Source of the DNA: Dipteris shenzhenensis
Taxonomy: Eukaryota > Polypodiophyta > Polypodiopsida > Gleicheniales
Direction: 5' to 3' (one strand)
Assembly: GCA_047967505.1 (NCBI GenBank)
Contig: CM106541.1
Length of the DNA: 64,000 bases
Below the pieces are notes generated by a model. The model made no database searches, was not told the DNA's origin, and saw only the letters and a list, made by a program, of their open reading frames with translations. Each line of letters begins with the position of its first letter. Within the stretch, counting starts at the first letter, position 1. Below are positions 45,424-56,955 of this stretch, one piece after another. The position numbers were made by a program, and so were the translations under genes.

Positions 45424-46586
45424 TGTTGGCTCTTTCCCATAGCTTCCGCGGGAAGAGTAGGGTATTTTTGGTAGGCAGGGTTCCGAGGCTTTTTGTCACC
45501 TACAGATATATCGGGGCTGTCATTTGTAGTATACGTGTAGCTTAGGACCTCAAGTCATATTCCGGTGAGAGACGTAGGCTTAAGTGTGGTAAGCAAACAT
45601 AGTGTATGCATGTGTAAAAGGAACGTGTATCATCATGGTTGAGGTAATGGAGGCTTTCATCTTCATTGGGGGTTGCAGGGTTTAGGAGGAGTTTAAGGGT
45701 TAGAAGGAGGTTCTAGGGTTCAGAAGAGGTTCTAGGGTTAGAAGGAGGTTCCAAGGTTTAGAAGGAGGTTCCAAGGTTTAGAGAGAGGTTCCAGAGTTTA
45801 GAAGAGGTTCCAAGGTTCAGGGTAGAGTACATGGTGGAGAACTCATCTTCCTTGTAGATCATGGAGGTTAAGGATTGAGGAACTAAGGGTTTAGGGGGAG
45901 CATAGGAGTGGGACGAGGAGGGAGGAGGAGGAAGAGGGAGGAGGAGAAGGGAGGAGGCGGAGGGAGGAGGAGAGAGAGAGGATGGGTTACAAGGTTGGAG
46001 GAGAGGGGAGGAGGAGTTGCAAGGGTAGGACATGCTTTTGAACGTGGAGTGCAAGGAAGCATGGACACTTGAGATAATTGCTTGGAATACCAAAGTAGAA
46101 CTCAACACAATGCCCCAAAGAGTGTGGGCTTCATTCCATTATGGGATATTTATACAAGTTGGATAGCTTCTCTCTCTACATGTAGGAATTGTAAGACATT
46201 CTCTCTCTACATGTAGAACTTGCATATAGAAGTTGCATGTAGAACTCACATGTAGGAGTTGCATGTAGGAGTTTCATGTAGAACTCACATGTAGGAGTCA
46301 TACGTAGAACTTGCATGTAGAACTCGCATGTAGGAGTTGCATGTAGGAGTTGCATGTAGAACTCGCATGTAGGAGTTACATGTAGGAGTTGCATATAGAA
46401 CTCGCATATAGGAGTTGCATGTAGGAGTTGCATGTAGAACTCGCATGTAGAACTTGCATGTAGAACTTGCAAGTTGGAATTCTAAGAGGGATTATTTCTA
46501 GCTTTATGCAAGTACAAGCAGAGCTTTGCTGCTACTCTACACACACGTTCTGTTCTACCTAAGTCCATGTTGGCACAGAGACAATA
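45424..46586 (-). repeat. Right (5') LTR of gypsy element G
   Basis: About 1163 bp, bounded on the plus strand by TGTTGGCTCT and GACAATA (expected GACAACA, as in the left copy). It contains repeated AGAAGGAGGTTC(C/T)A(A/G)GGTT units (45670-45810), a GGA-rich block (45910-45980) and an array of 13-bp units at about 46190-46472 that is longer than in the left LTR. Confidence 0.88.
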
Positions 46587-47703
46587 GCATGAAATCCAAA
46601 TGGAATCTCTCCATCCATCTTATCCTCTAACCCTTTCAAGATGAGCTTCCCCTCTTCTAGCAAGAAGCACCAACAGGCTTCTTTCCTCATTTATGTGCAA
46701 AATTTGCCAACATTCTCAAAGTGGGATGCAGATGCACTCTTTGCCTTGCACTTGCAAAGCATTCACAATATGTCTTTCTTCTTAAAGAAAGAAGAAACAT
46801 GTTATTTAAACCCAGTTGAGCAAAACATTAAATGGAAATGGTGTAAGTAGCTATAATCTATGCTTACCATTCTGTTGTGATCTTTGTTGAAGTCAAGGGA
46901 TAAAGCTTGTCCTTTGTAATAGCAACCATGCCTTTTGTGTCCTAATTATAATTGAATAGAACTTGGAAAAATCCATCACCATTGGATGAATTTGCTATGA
47001 TTAGATACTTGTAAGCTCGTTCTTTGAAATGATGCTCCACACTTTTGAAACATTGGACATGCTTTTTAGATCTTTCACCTACCTCATCTAAGTTTTTTGA
47101 AAGGTTTCCTATATGTTTTCTCATAGCTACAGTGAACTCATCCTATGACAAGGATTTAACAGAGACACATTAGAGAGCGATGAACCGTGAGACTTAAAAT
47201 ATTGAAGAAGATTTTAAGGTAGTCAACTACCCTCCAAACAAGCTGGGCAAGCATTGTTGCTGGAGTAGTGTACCAAGGCTGGTGGTGCTAGTTCTTAACC
47301 TCAAGAGCCATCAACCCACCACCTATCCTTAGGGGTTAAGAGTTCCAACAAGGAGGCCTTGTTGGCCATACCAAACTTTTGGAATAAAAAATCTCGTGGC
47401 TAAAGGAAGGGGCCACATGAGTCCTTGCAACAACAAAAGCAAGATATCACCACATAAAGAAAGCTGGATTGTGTCCATAGCAAAGAAAATATTTAATGCT
47501 ACATTTACCAATTGGTTGCATTCAATGCAAGAAGAAGTTCTCCTTATTTATGCCTATCAACCTCCAAGAATTGACACTTGACCTGCACATGGTGAGATGG
47601 AATAGACTGCATGCACATACAAAAGAATCACTTCATCCCAATTCTCTTTCCTGAATATAGCAAATACATTAGAAAACACAATTTGAACAATAAAGCACCT
47701 TAC
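46587..47703 (-). other. Possible downstream exons of the 47.7-48.4 kb gene, unresolved
   Basis: Short minus-strand open pieces (46942-47124, RSKKHVQCFKSVEHHFKERA; 47575-47640, RKENWDEVILLYVHAVYS, between CAG acceptor-like and GTCAAG donor-like sites) could be further exons, but the phases do not join cleanly to the exon ending at 47704. Confidence 0.3.
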
Positions 47704-48402
47704 CCTCATGTATTCTTGCAAGCCAAGCTTTTGGGTGGTGGTTGCCATCCCATACAAAAAACTGCCCACTCATCATTAAGGTCTCTTTCAAACTCTTCAT
47801 TGACATGTCTCCACATGGGACTCCACTCTTGCAAGCCCATATCTGTGTGACTACAAGAGATCCTTCCCCAAGTTTGCTAGTGGAAACAAGAAAAGAAGCA
47901 CTTGTTCTCACATACCCATTTGAGTCAAAAGAAGATACCAAAGATTTCACCTCATGTGTTGCTGTCCTATTCGACTCATTCGGCACCAAATGGCATAGAG
48001 GAATCCACTTGACATAAAATCCGTCAAGCACATCCTGTAGGAGACCCAATGGAATTTCTTTTTTGAAGACCCACGCATGACTCTTGTCATCTTTATCTTT
48101 CTTCCCCGACTCCATAACCTCTCCTGCACCCTCATGTTCACTATTATCCTTCATGTGCATTTCTTGCACCCTACCATCTTCATGTAAAGATGTATGTGGT
48201 TGCTGTAAGGAATTGATAGTGGCATAATCCTCCAATATGAAGCATGGTGCAATCTCAATGATTCCCACTTTACTTTTTCTTTTCTGTGGTGTACGTTGGA
48301 TATTCTTGGAGCTAGCCTCCTGATCTCTGCATTTTCTTCCACTTACAGTCTCAGACCTCAATTTATAAGTAGATTGGATTGCAATTTCCAAACAAGATGC
48401 AT
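47704..48402 (-). CDS. Unrecognised protein exon with a WDGNHH motif
   Basis: An uninterrupted frame of about 230 codons, ending at a good donor (CATGAGG/GTAAGG). There is no in-frame ATG at its left end. It follows a TGA and a CAG (GAATTCAG), so it looks like an internal exon. It has a basic, Ser/Lys-rich start, an acidic middle, then a globular part: GLLQDVLDGFYVKWIPLCHL, NESNRTATHEVKSLVSSFDS, NGYVRTSASFLVSTSKLGEG, and FFVWDGNHHPKAWLARIHEG at the end. The last block resembles the (D/E)GNHR..AW core of ParB/sulfiredoxin-like domains, where the second His would be Arg. I do not recognise the family and cannot tell a host gene from a transposon protein. Confidence 0.45.
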
Positions 48403-48719
48403 GCTGAATTCACTTAAAATTCAAGTAAATTCTTAGAGCAACGAGAGAAAGCAAGCAGAGGCTAGTTATTTTACCTCGACTTGGCCCCCTTTGTGTCTCC
48501 ATACCAAGCTATAAATAAAAGGTCCAGCCAAGATGTTTGGAAAAACATCAATGAGTTAAACATCAAGAGTTTATAGGCATACGAGGATTGCATGATCAAA
48601 TTTTGGCAAAAAAGAGTTACAAAGAGTTTAAATACAAAGGATTTACAAATATGGTTCTTAAACACAAAGAGTTTATAATTTTCATAGGCAAATCCAATAT
48701 GTACATACGAGGATTGCAC
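48403..48719. other. No gene seen
   Basis: AT-rich. The words AAATTTTGGCAAAAAAGAG and ATACGAGGATTGCA recur here and at 48700-48740, so this may be a diverged outer copy of the tandem repeat that follows. Confidence 0.3.
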
Positions 48720-49312
48720 AATCAAAATATGGCAAAAAAAGGGAGGTCTCGAGGCTTGGCTAAGACCTGCACTAGCGCAGCACCTTGGCCAGCTCGGGGG
48801 CCTCCATATTTTTGAAAGAAATCCCAAGTTCAAATCTTTGGTTAGAACGTTCTAAATTTGTATATAATGAAGTTTAAATGGACAATTGAAAGTTTAGAAA
48901 GGTTCACATAATCAAAATATGGTAAAAAAAAGGTGGTCTCAAGGCTTGGCCAAGATTTGTGCTGGCTTAGCACCTTGGCGAGCTCGGGGGTGTCCATATA
49001 TTTGAAAGAAGTTCAAGGCTTTGGTTTGGAGGCCCTACATTTTTATGTATTGAAATTTAAATGGACACTTGAAGCTTAGCAAGAGATTGCCATATTGAAG
49101 CTCCGATCCATCTTCTCCATCGGGAGCAACACTTAACATCAAAAGAGGGTAGTTGATGCTCCAAAAGGGAGGAGAGAGGTAATAGCTCCAAGGAAAGGAT
49201 ATGAGGACAAAGTGGAAGGGAAATGGTCCTCTGAAAATGGGAGGCCTCTAGGCTTGGTGAGGGCTTGCACTAGCGTAGGTCCTTCACGAGCTCAGGGCCT
49301 TGCTATTTTGGA
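48720..49312. repeat. Tandem repeat, about 187-bp units plus a third partial copy
   Basis: Units at about 48720-48905 and 48906-49080 share ATCAAAATATGG(C/T)AAAAAAA, GGTCTC(G/A)AGGCTTGGC, CAGCACCTTGGC-type and AGCTCGGGGG blocks, then a T/A-rich tail with TTTAAATGGACA(A/C)TTGAA. A third, shorter relative is at about 49231-49312. Confidence 0.75.
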
Positions 49313-49739
49313 AGCAGTAGTGTAAAGGCGCAGGTAGTTCATGCTGGATGGCAAACAACAATGTGGGTATTCCTAAGAGTGCAGTGAGGTATATTGCAAA
49401 GCAAAATGTTTGTGAGGAATTAGCAAGTGGAAGCCTATGGGAGTACCCAAGAACCCATAAGTACCTGAAAATGCCAGAACCCACAAACAATGCTCAGCCA
49501 GGTGCAAAAATGCCATTGCAAAAGAAGGGCAACTCTAGGAGTTCATGATCCTTGCAAAGTCAGCCGGTTGTGGTTTGACCAGAGATTACAAGGGGAATGA
49601 TGTTGGGGAGCCCAAAAGTGTGGCTTTGGAGGGATAAATCAGAGGAACCTGGACGAAGCTGAAGCATTGGCTGTGCAGCGACGACTTGATAGACTTGCGT
49701 TGCTCTCCTCCTCTAAGCTCAAATCAAATGTGCTTTCTC

Positions 49740-50137
49740 CAGTGTCACCAAAAAACGTGTTTCGGGACACCGAAACGCGAAGAAACGTTTCTTAGAAACG
49801 TCCGAAACGGGCAGTTAGGGCGAAACGTCTGGTTGTCAAAAAATCCATTGCGACAGGTTTCTTTCTACATTTGGCCGCCGTTTTTGTTTTTTTGCTCCTC
49901 TCTTGTGTCGCTCCATTGCTTGCCTTGCTCCTAGTACCTACCATCTACTCTACCCTCTACTCTACCTTCTACTCTACCCTCTACTCTCCTCTACTGAGAG
50001 CTCTTGAGAGAGAGAGAGAGAGAGAAATCTGAAGACAATTATTTATGAAGTATATATAACTTCTATAAAATATCGTATTTTTAGGCGTTTCTAGACGAAA
50101 AGCCTCTAAAAATCTAGAAACGTTTCTTGTGACACTG
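49740..50137. mobile_element. Non-autonomous hAT-type MITE, 398 bp
   Basis: The ends are inverted: CAGTGTCACCAAAAAACGTG on the left and its near-complement ending GTTTCTTGTGACACTG on the right. The flanks are GCTTTCTC (49732-49739) and GCTTTCCC (50138-50145), an 8-bp target duplication with one mismatch, the size hAT elements make. The sub-terminal region has five GAAACG words in its first 100 bp and further copies near the right end, as expected for transposase-binding repeats. An AG microsatellite lies at about 50007-50025. No coding capacity. Confidence 0.8.
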
Positions 50138-50854
50138 GCTTTCCCACACTACGCTTTCTCACAAGTCACATACGAGCTTCCGCAGTGGAGGGTAGAAGGT
50201 TGTGGTGGCCGGGAAGAAGACTTTGGTGGGAAGAGACTTGATTGCCTGACATAACAGCCATGACATGAGCTGGGTCTGCCAAGTGAAGCATGTGCCAATT
50301 CAGAGGATTATGATCATTATACTAGTAGATATTGTAGCAGTTTGGTAATTTTTCTCTCTTCTCAGGTGATTCTGCCATCGAGTTCTATCCGGGTGATTCT
50401 GACAGTCTGCCGGCATCGACTTCTATCCTAGCCGAGACTGATAGTGTGCCCCAGAGCTCGAGAAAAGTATGCACCGCATCCGAAAGCTCAAGGAAATGAA
50501 CTAGGTAGCCAGCCGACCGATAATCTCCCCGACGGAGATGCTCTTGGTAGTAGTGAGCCGGTCAAGAGAGTGCATTTTCGACTCAAGCAATTGTGGGTCT
50601 CTCCGAAGCCAATCTGTTTTTCTCCAGAGATGAGAGATCTGAAATGAATGTTTTCCAATAGAGATGAGAAATCTAAAACGTATGTATTCGCCCGTGGAAC
50701 AAAATTGATCGATGCAATCGCTTCTAACAGTCGAGATGCCCCTGGAACAAAATGAGAAATCTAAAAGTCCAGATGCCCCTGGAACAAAATGAGAAATCTA
50801 AAAGTCGAGATGCCCCCTGCAATCGCTTCTAAGGATAATGAGGCTCATGGCAAT
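50138..50854. repeat. Unassigned sequence with short tandem repeats
   Basis: Two tandem copies of about 36 bp (AGTC(C/G)AGATGCCCCTGGAA then CAAAATGAGAAATCTAAA) lie near 50733-50806, with a looser copy before them. 50370-50440 holds a diverged direct repeat around (G/C)GACTTCTATCC and GATTCTGACAG. No supported gene. Confidence 0.45.
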
Positions 50855-51208
50855 CTAGTGTTGCTCATATCTCTGACCACCATCCCCAGCCCAATGGAGC
50901 TCTGCTACTTTGAAGACATTTAACGCTAACTTTGGTTCTATGATCAAGGTCTTCCTAGTGCAGTTGTAAATCACGCATTCGCAATGCTCCAGGACCATCC
51001 ATACAGCAAGTGGCGCGGTCCTCTCTCTCCTGATCACAAGTTTTGGCACTGCGATGGCAATTCGCCTTCTAGCTTCAGTGAGCTGGGCTTGCCGAAGTTG
51101 CTCGTGCAAACACATATCGAGCTTGGCTTGAAGCAGCATTGCATCCCTCATATTCTCAAGGGAATGGACTGGGATAGCGTTTGGCATCAACGTAAATAGC
51201 GTTGGCAT
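50855..51208 (-). CDS. Hypothetical open frame, 117 codons
   Basis: An uninterrupted minus-strand frame from an ATG (MPTLFTLMPNAIPVHSLENM). The middle, LRQAQLTEARRRIAIAVPKL, is charged and helix-like, and no domain is recognised. It may be an exon, a remnant or chance. 51209-51812 shows nothing else supportable. Confidence 0.25.
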   Translation of the reverse strand: MPTLFTLMPNAIPVHSLENMRDAMLLQAKLDMCLHEQLRQAQLTEARRRIAIAVPKLVIRRERTAPLAVWMVLEHCECVIYNCTRKTLIIEPKLALNVFKVAELHWAGDGGQRYEQH

Positions 51209-51812
51209 TGCCTTCTGTCTAGAAAAGCCTTAGCTTGTAATATTAGCTTTAAAAGCCTTCCATCTTTCCATTATCTTGCAAGTTGCTCGATAACAGTGAC
51301 ACTCTCGAGAGAGAAAAAATTGGCCATTATTTTTTGAAGACCGTCTTTGGAATGGTAGCCGAAAATCTCTGCTGATCAAGCACTTCTAGCAGTTCTTCAA
51401 CATCATTGTTGTCTGCGTCCGGCTAGTCATTCTGGAGCACCAGTCGGACTTGCAGCTTCATATGTTAAATGCTTATAGCTGCCTTAAATCGTTGATTACT
51501 GGTGTGAGAAGGCGTGTGGTAATCCTTCGCTTTTGTTAATTCTTTGAAACATCTCATGAAACATTTAACTCAAGAAAAAGAGGAAATGTATCACCTCTGT
51601 TCATGTGTTCAAGGCTTGTTTACATTTCATTTCTCTCCGTATTTGTGAGTTTTCGAGGATGGACAAGTGCTTAAAACAGGTTTTACCTTCAGGTGGTAGT
51701 TGCCTACCTTCCCACCGCGTTGACTGGTGAGATGTTCCAAGTTTTTCCTACATCACATGATCCTGTGGTAGCTCTGAAGCTTTGAAAGTCGAGAATCTCT
51801 CTCTAATTTGGC

Positions 51813-54110
51813 AATGGATTTGGAAGCTATGATTGATTGGGTTCTTGAAACCTTAGGCATCCACTCCAGTAAGTCACTAAAGTTGATTGAGGGAAGGGTG
51901 ATTGTAAGTCGCCAATATCTTGAGAAGTTTCGATCCCCTATGTATGATTTCATTAGCTTCAATGCTATTATTTCTAGTGAGAATGATGGTGGAATCTCTT
52001 CCATTCTAATAAAAGTTCCAAGTCAACTAGATGTGGAGCATCACTTGATTGACTCAGCATTGTCCACCAAGTATGTAGTTGTCCTTGGAAGGGGTACAAG
52101 TAAGATAATTGACTTAGAGAGTGTGGAAGCTCCATCTTCTTCTACCACTCCCAGATAGTTTGGGGCCTCCATTTCCAATACAATGGTGGACTTGGATTCT
52201 TATGGTGATGTCCCTAGAGTCTCTCAGAGCACAATTCCTTCGATAATGGAAAGCTTGAAGAATAGTGTTATTTGGACTTACATTGCAAGGATAAGCCAAA
52301 GGATTTGTGTGAATGAGATTCCAAGGCACTATAATGGGAGTCTTATCATGGATTTTCCATCAACCTTTGGCAAACTAAAGGCCATAGATGGCATGGAGAA
52401 AAAATATGATGGACATTTGTGGACTATACCTACAACGACAAACATGTCTATCGATGCTAGAGTGAGAGTGAGCTACTCTATTGGCTCCATTGAGTGCCTA
52501 AGGGTCACTTGTCCATTATATGATAATAATAGGAGGTATAACACAACTTTTTTTAATGGATATCTACAAAAGAAATGTGCTATTGGCCTAATGACAGAAG
52601 AGGATAAGAATAAGATTATATGTCATTATTGTAGAAAGCATGCCTTTTGTGTTGCCACTTGTAACTGTCAAGTGTACTATGTCATGCCTCACATGCTAGC
52701 CATGACAAGGTTAATGGTTCATGTTGGTGACCGTAAGCATGAAGTGCAACTTGGCACTTTCGAGAGTCAGATAGAGAGAACCGGAAAACTAGTTGCAAAT
52801 GTTCTCAAAGTTTATAGGAATGGTGGACCAAGAAAGGTGCAAATGTGTGTTGCAAATGACCTATAGGCTACCTCTCTATTAAGACTTGATGTTGAAGAGG
52901 ATACGATAGGATGATTCTCCAATTAGGGAAATTGAGATTTCAAATTTTCTGAAGGAGCTTTGCCCATTTGTTGAAAATCAAAGGTACATGAGTGTCTTAT
53001 TTGTAGAAAATCTTCTAAGCTATGTACTGAATTATTATTCTGCTATGACAAGTTTAGAAGAATTGTTAAAGAGGAAAAAAAGTAATCATGCCAATGGGTG
53101 AAGGCTATGATAGCTTGTTGTTACTCAAAAAGAGATCCATGTATGCCTTCTTTCATGGGTCTCATTTTCCAGGGCGAGGTACACTTGAGGACCAATGCTT
53201 TGTGTTCAAGAAGCCCACAAAAGGGCCTGTTTCAATTGTGGATTTGGTAAATAGAATGAGAAGAGATTGTAATGGAGACTTGAAATGGTCATGGGTCCAA
53301 GTTGACTATACTCATAGGGTATTGCAATGGAGCACAATGGCCCGTCATGTATATCATTTAGGGTTCAGTAATAGTTTTACCTTGGATGAAGGCCACTTTA
53401 CTAAGTGTCGTATTTTCTTTTCCCATGTCTTTCATAGTGTGCAAGAGCTCATGAATATTGCAACATGCGAGATGAAAGAAAAAGATAAAAGAAGCACAGT
53501 TCTTTTTTGGGACATGCTGATGAATAGTACAATGCGACCAACACGGATTTAAAAATGCAAATTTCTATGGGTTCATGGCAGATCAAGCACAAGCAAATTG
53601 GAGAGCCATGAGAGTTGTTTACAACGGGGGTCCGAGAATAGAATGTTCGGTCGAGAAAGGTCATGTATGTTTCATTGGGCTCAAAGCTTGCAACAACAAC
53701 ACACTAGGAAGTCATAAGATAAGGAATTGTGGTGAGCAAGTCATGTGACCAAAGAAGAAAATGATATTGTAGCCTTAGATAGCTAGTTTGTTGATGTGAG
53801 GTTCGGATAGCACATTGGGGAATGGCTTAAGTAAGTATTAGACATGGTTAACATCAATAAATAACAATTGGACTTGGGTAATAACCAATCTCCTTCCTCT
53901 GTCTATAGGTGCAAAAAAGTCCAGCTGAGGAGGCTTGCACTCCAAGAACAAATTTGGTTGAAAGTATGCATGGTAGTTGGCTTGTAGGGGAAGGCTACGA
54001 GCCAAAGATTAACGTTTATGATGCATGCGTGATAGATATGGCAACTGAACAAGAAATTTGGTCGAAGATAAGGCCATTTGCACCCGACAAAAATGGTACG
54101 GCCCAGAGCA
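51813..54110 (+). pseudogene. Broken transposase-like gene, unclassified DDE type
   Basis: The pieces are collinear on the plus strand. An N-terminal part begins MDLEAMIDWVLETLGIHSSK (51813). After a TAG at 52156-52158 comes a 227-codon stretch with a Cys/His cluster (CHYCRKHAFCVATCNCQVYY) and HEVQLGTFESQIERTGKLVA. A further piece is at about 53088-53552 (FHGSHFPGRGTLEDQCFVFK; TMARHVYHLGFSNSFTLDEG; MNIATCEMKEKDKRSTVLFW). Then NFYGFMADQAQANWRAMRVV, a shifted CMFHWAQSLQQQHTRK, and finally TNLVESMHGSWLVGEGYEP. The order D-rich block, FMADQAQ, FHW and N-x-x-E-S-x-H resembles DDE transposases of the MULE group, but I cannot assign a superfamily. Several stops and frameshifts make it inactive. Confidence 0.5.
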
Positions 54111-54730
54111 TTTTTATTTTATTATTATTATTTTTTTTGTGGGACTGATTAGGCCACCAAAAAAGAAATGGTACTAAGGGAGTACAAAAAAAAGGGAAGG
54201 GGGTTCGACCATAGGCTCACACCCTCGACCAATGCTAAGAGAGTAAAAATTGGCTAAAGATAGGTATGAAGCTCTTTTAAGAAAGAGCTCACCACCAGGG
54301 ACCTCTCTGCCCGAAGGTAGTTTCCTGCCTCTATGCTCCCTTCTTGCTGGACTTCATGTAGTTTGGTGGATCAAGAGTACATTTGGAGGCAAGGATCATC
54401 ACTTGGGTGGAGGCAACATAGTTACGCAACTATGTCCTATCTGAAAGACACCTTCCAAAAGCTTATTGATTATGTGGCATTGGGTTCACAAACTCCATAG
54501 CTCATTCAAGCCCACCTAAGAGAGAAAGGAGCACACATACATGGTAGGAGGTGGAGATTCTATAGCTTGTTGCATGGAGAGTTAGGCCCCCATGGTGGGG
54601 AGAGGCCTTTCACTGCCTGTGTTTGCATAGATTGTGATCGCTCGCCTAAACAATACCCATTGCTTGGGTCCACCAAACTGTGGCCGCTCACCTGGGTCCA
54701 CTTGCCTAAAAATTATATCCTTCATTCATT
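54111..54730. other. No gene seen
   Basis: Follows the transposase remnant. ATT-rich run at 54115-54140. No terminal repeats found. Confidence 0.3.
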
Positions 54731-56390
54731 TAGGAGTTTACATAGACTCGTGTAGCATTATTTTATAACTAAGAGCCCATTCCAAATTGTAGTCCTAAAA
54801 TTTTCTAGAGTTATAATACAACTACTACAAATCTAAAACATACCTAAAAAACTTTAAAATGCTTATGTTTTATCTACTAGATAAATTTTGTGCAAAATTA
54901 GACTCGAAGAAGACCTCGAACCTGATCTTTTAGAACTTCAACTGCTCTAATTTTTTGTATAACATAATTTTTAATATTACATTGCGAGATTATATATGAT
55001 ATTATGATATTATAAGTTTCTACTTGTTCGTTATTTAATGATGTCGATGTTAATAGTATTGATATTAAATTAATATATTACTGTGTATTCTGACAATTGT
55101 ATTAAATATGCTTTATCTAGAATTATTATGGCATGAGCAACCGGATGTGTGATCATTAACAATGATCCAGATCATCTTGTTTATGTGACGCTATTGCATG
55201 TTTTATGTTCTAGGTCACACTAGCTTGATGATATCTCTTTAACTAGTAATTAGTAAGTGGTATGAGTTTCAAAGCTCCAAAGATAGATAACTATTATGTA
55301 GTGTACATCTAATTTATACTACTATTAAATATCTTATACTATTTACTATATAAATGTATGTGTATTTTATCAATATCCTATTTACTTATATAAATACTCC
55401 ATTTATATATGATATTATCATATTATAAGCTTTCGCTTGTTTGATGTTCAATGATGTCAATGTTAATAGTATTAATTCCGAACTCATATATTATTTTTTA
55501 TTAATGGTGAGCTTACATATTATCCAGTCCAAATATAAATCATCGATTTGCATATTATATTACAAGATTATAAGATTCTACTCATTTGTTGTTTAATGAT
55601 ATCGATGTTAACGGAGTTAATGCTAAACTTACATATTGCTTGGTGAAAGAACCTACAAACGGAGATGGAACACTTCTTTTTTCTATTCTGACTTCAATGT
55701 CAAACTAGTTTAAAATGTATAAAAGTAAATCTTGGATATATATTACTCGGGTCTTTTGTAAAAGTTGAGCACTCCTTTGATGAAAGATAAGTGGGCACCA
55801 GTACAATGATTAGTTACATCCTAGAATGTTAATTGTTATCAGCATGATGGTTTTCTTCTATAATTACAATATAAGTACTATACAATTCCTTTGTTTACAT
55901 GACAATTTTCTTTTATTATTATGATATGAATACTATACATTTCATTTATTTAAGATTTAAAATTCGTTTACAATCCATTCATTTAGGAGTTTACATAGGT
56001 TCTTGTAGCGTTATTTTATAACTAAGAGCCCATTCTAAATTCTAGTCGTGAAAATTTTGTAGACTTATATAGCTACCATAAATCTATAGCATACCTAAAA
56101 AACTTTAGAATGTGCATGTTCTATCTACTAGATAAAATTTGTACAAAATTAGACTTGAAGAAGATCTTGAACCTGATCTTTTAGAACTTCACTTGCTCTA
56201 TTTTTTTGTATAGCCTAATCTTTGATATTACATTGTGAGATTATATACCATATTACGATATTATAAGTTTCTACTCATTCGCTATTTAATGATATCGATG
56301 TTGATAGTACTGATATTAAATTAATATGTTACTTTGTATTCTAATAGTTGTATTAAATATACTTTATCTAGAATTATTACGGCATGAGTA
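54731..56390. repeat. AT-rich region with direct repeats of about 410 bp
   Basis: 54731-55141 and 55984-56390 are clearly related along their length (for example TTATTTTATAACTAAGAGCC and GAACCTGATCTTTTAGAACT in both). Between them, about 55404-55490 and 55551-55640 repeat an internal portion of about 90 bp (a TTATAAG, then C(T/A)T(G/T)TT..GTT.AATGAT pattern, then GATGTTAA). No coding sequence. The two copies could be LTRs of a very old element, although no TG...CA ends or primer site were found. Confidence 0.65.
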
Positions 56391-56426
56391 GCTTTTATGA
56401 TTTATTACTGGTACTACTTGCTAGAG

Positions 56427-56898
56427 TGTTAGCCCTCTCTACTCTGAAGACTAACTCAAAACGCACTACTGCGACAGATTTACATGCGTAATCGTACTTC
56501 AGAACTGCGTATGAAAATTCATAGAGTAGAACAGTGATCGACAGAATCATTCATGATAAAACAATAAGGTAGATGCAATAGAATCTCTGTATTACATTTC
56601 TCCGAGCAGTACAACACCGTACTCTCTGATACATAGCACTGATCCTTGCTCCGATCCTCATCAATGAGCCCCAATGATCCCCCTGAATGATCGCTCTCTT
56701 CTCTCTTATCTAACCGGCACACATAACTCCTTCACGGTTGCCGTGCCTATTCAGTTCTCCGCCTGCCCCTAGAACTTCCGTCTTTTCATATCTCACTATA
56801 AACTAGATACAACGTATTAATGATAATAATCTAAGGACTAATGATCTAAGGACTCCCCCCCTAGTTCCTCTTTGCTGTTGCTGCCTTTGCCCTTAACA
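56427..56898 (-). repeat. Left (3') LTR of gypsy F
   Basis: 472 bp, TGTTAGCC...CTTAACA on the plus strand, with short inverted ends TGTTA/TAACA. One copy of ACGGTTGCCGTG. Confidence 0.97.
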
Positions 56899-56955
56899 CT
56901 TGGCACTCCCGGTGAATCGGATTCCGGATCCGCATCCGAACCCACCGGTTCTCCG

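Noticed and set aside
54731-56390. The two AT-rich copies as an LTR pair
   Set aside because: No TG...CA termini, primer site, polypurine tract or coding sequence between them, so kept only as a repeat.
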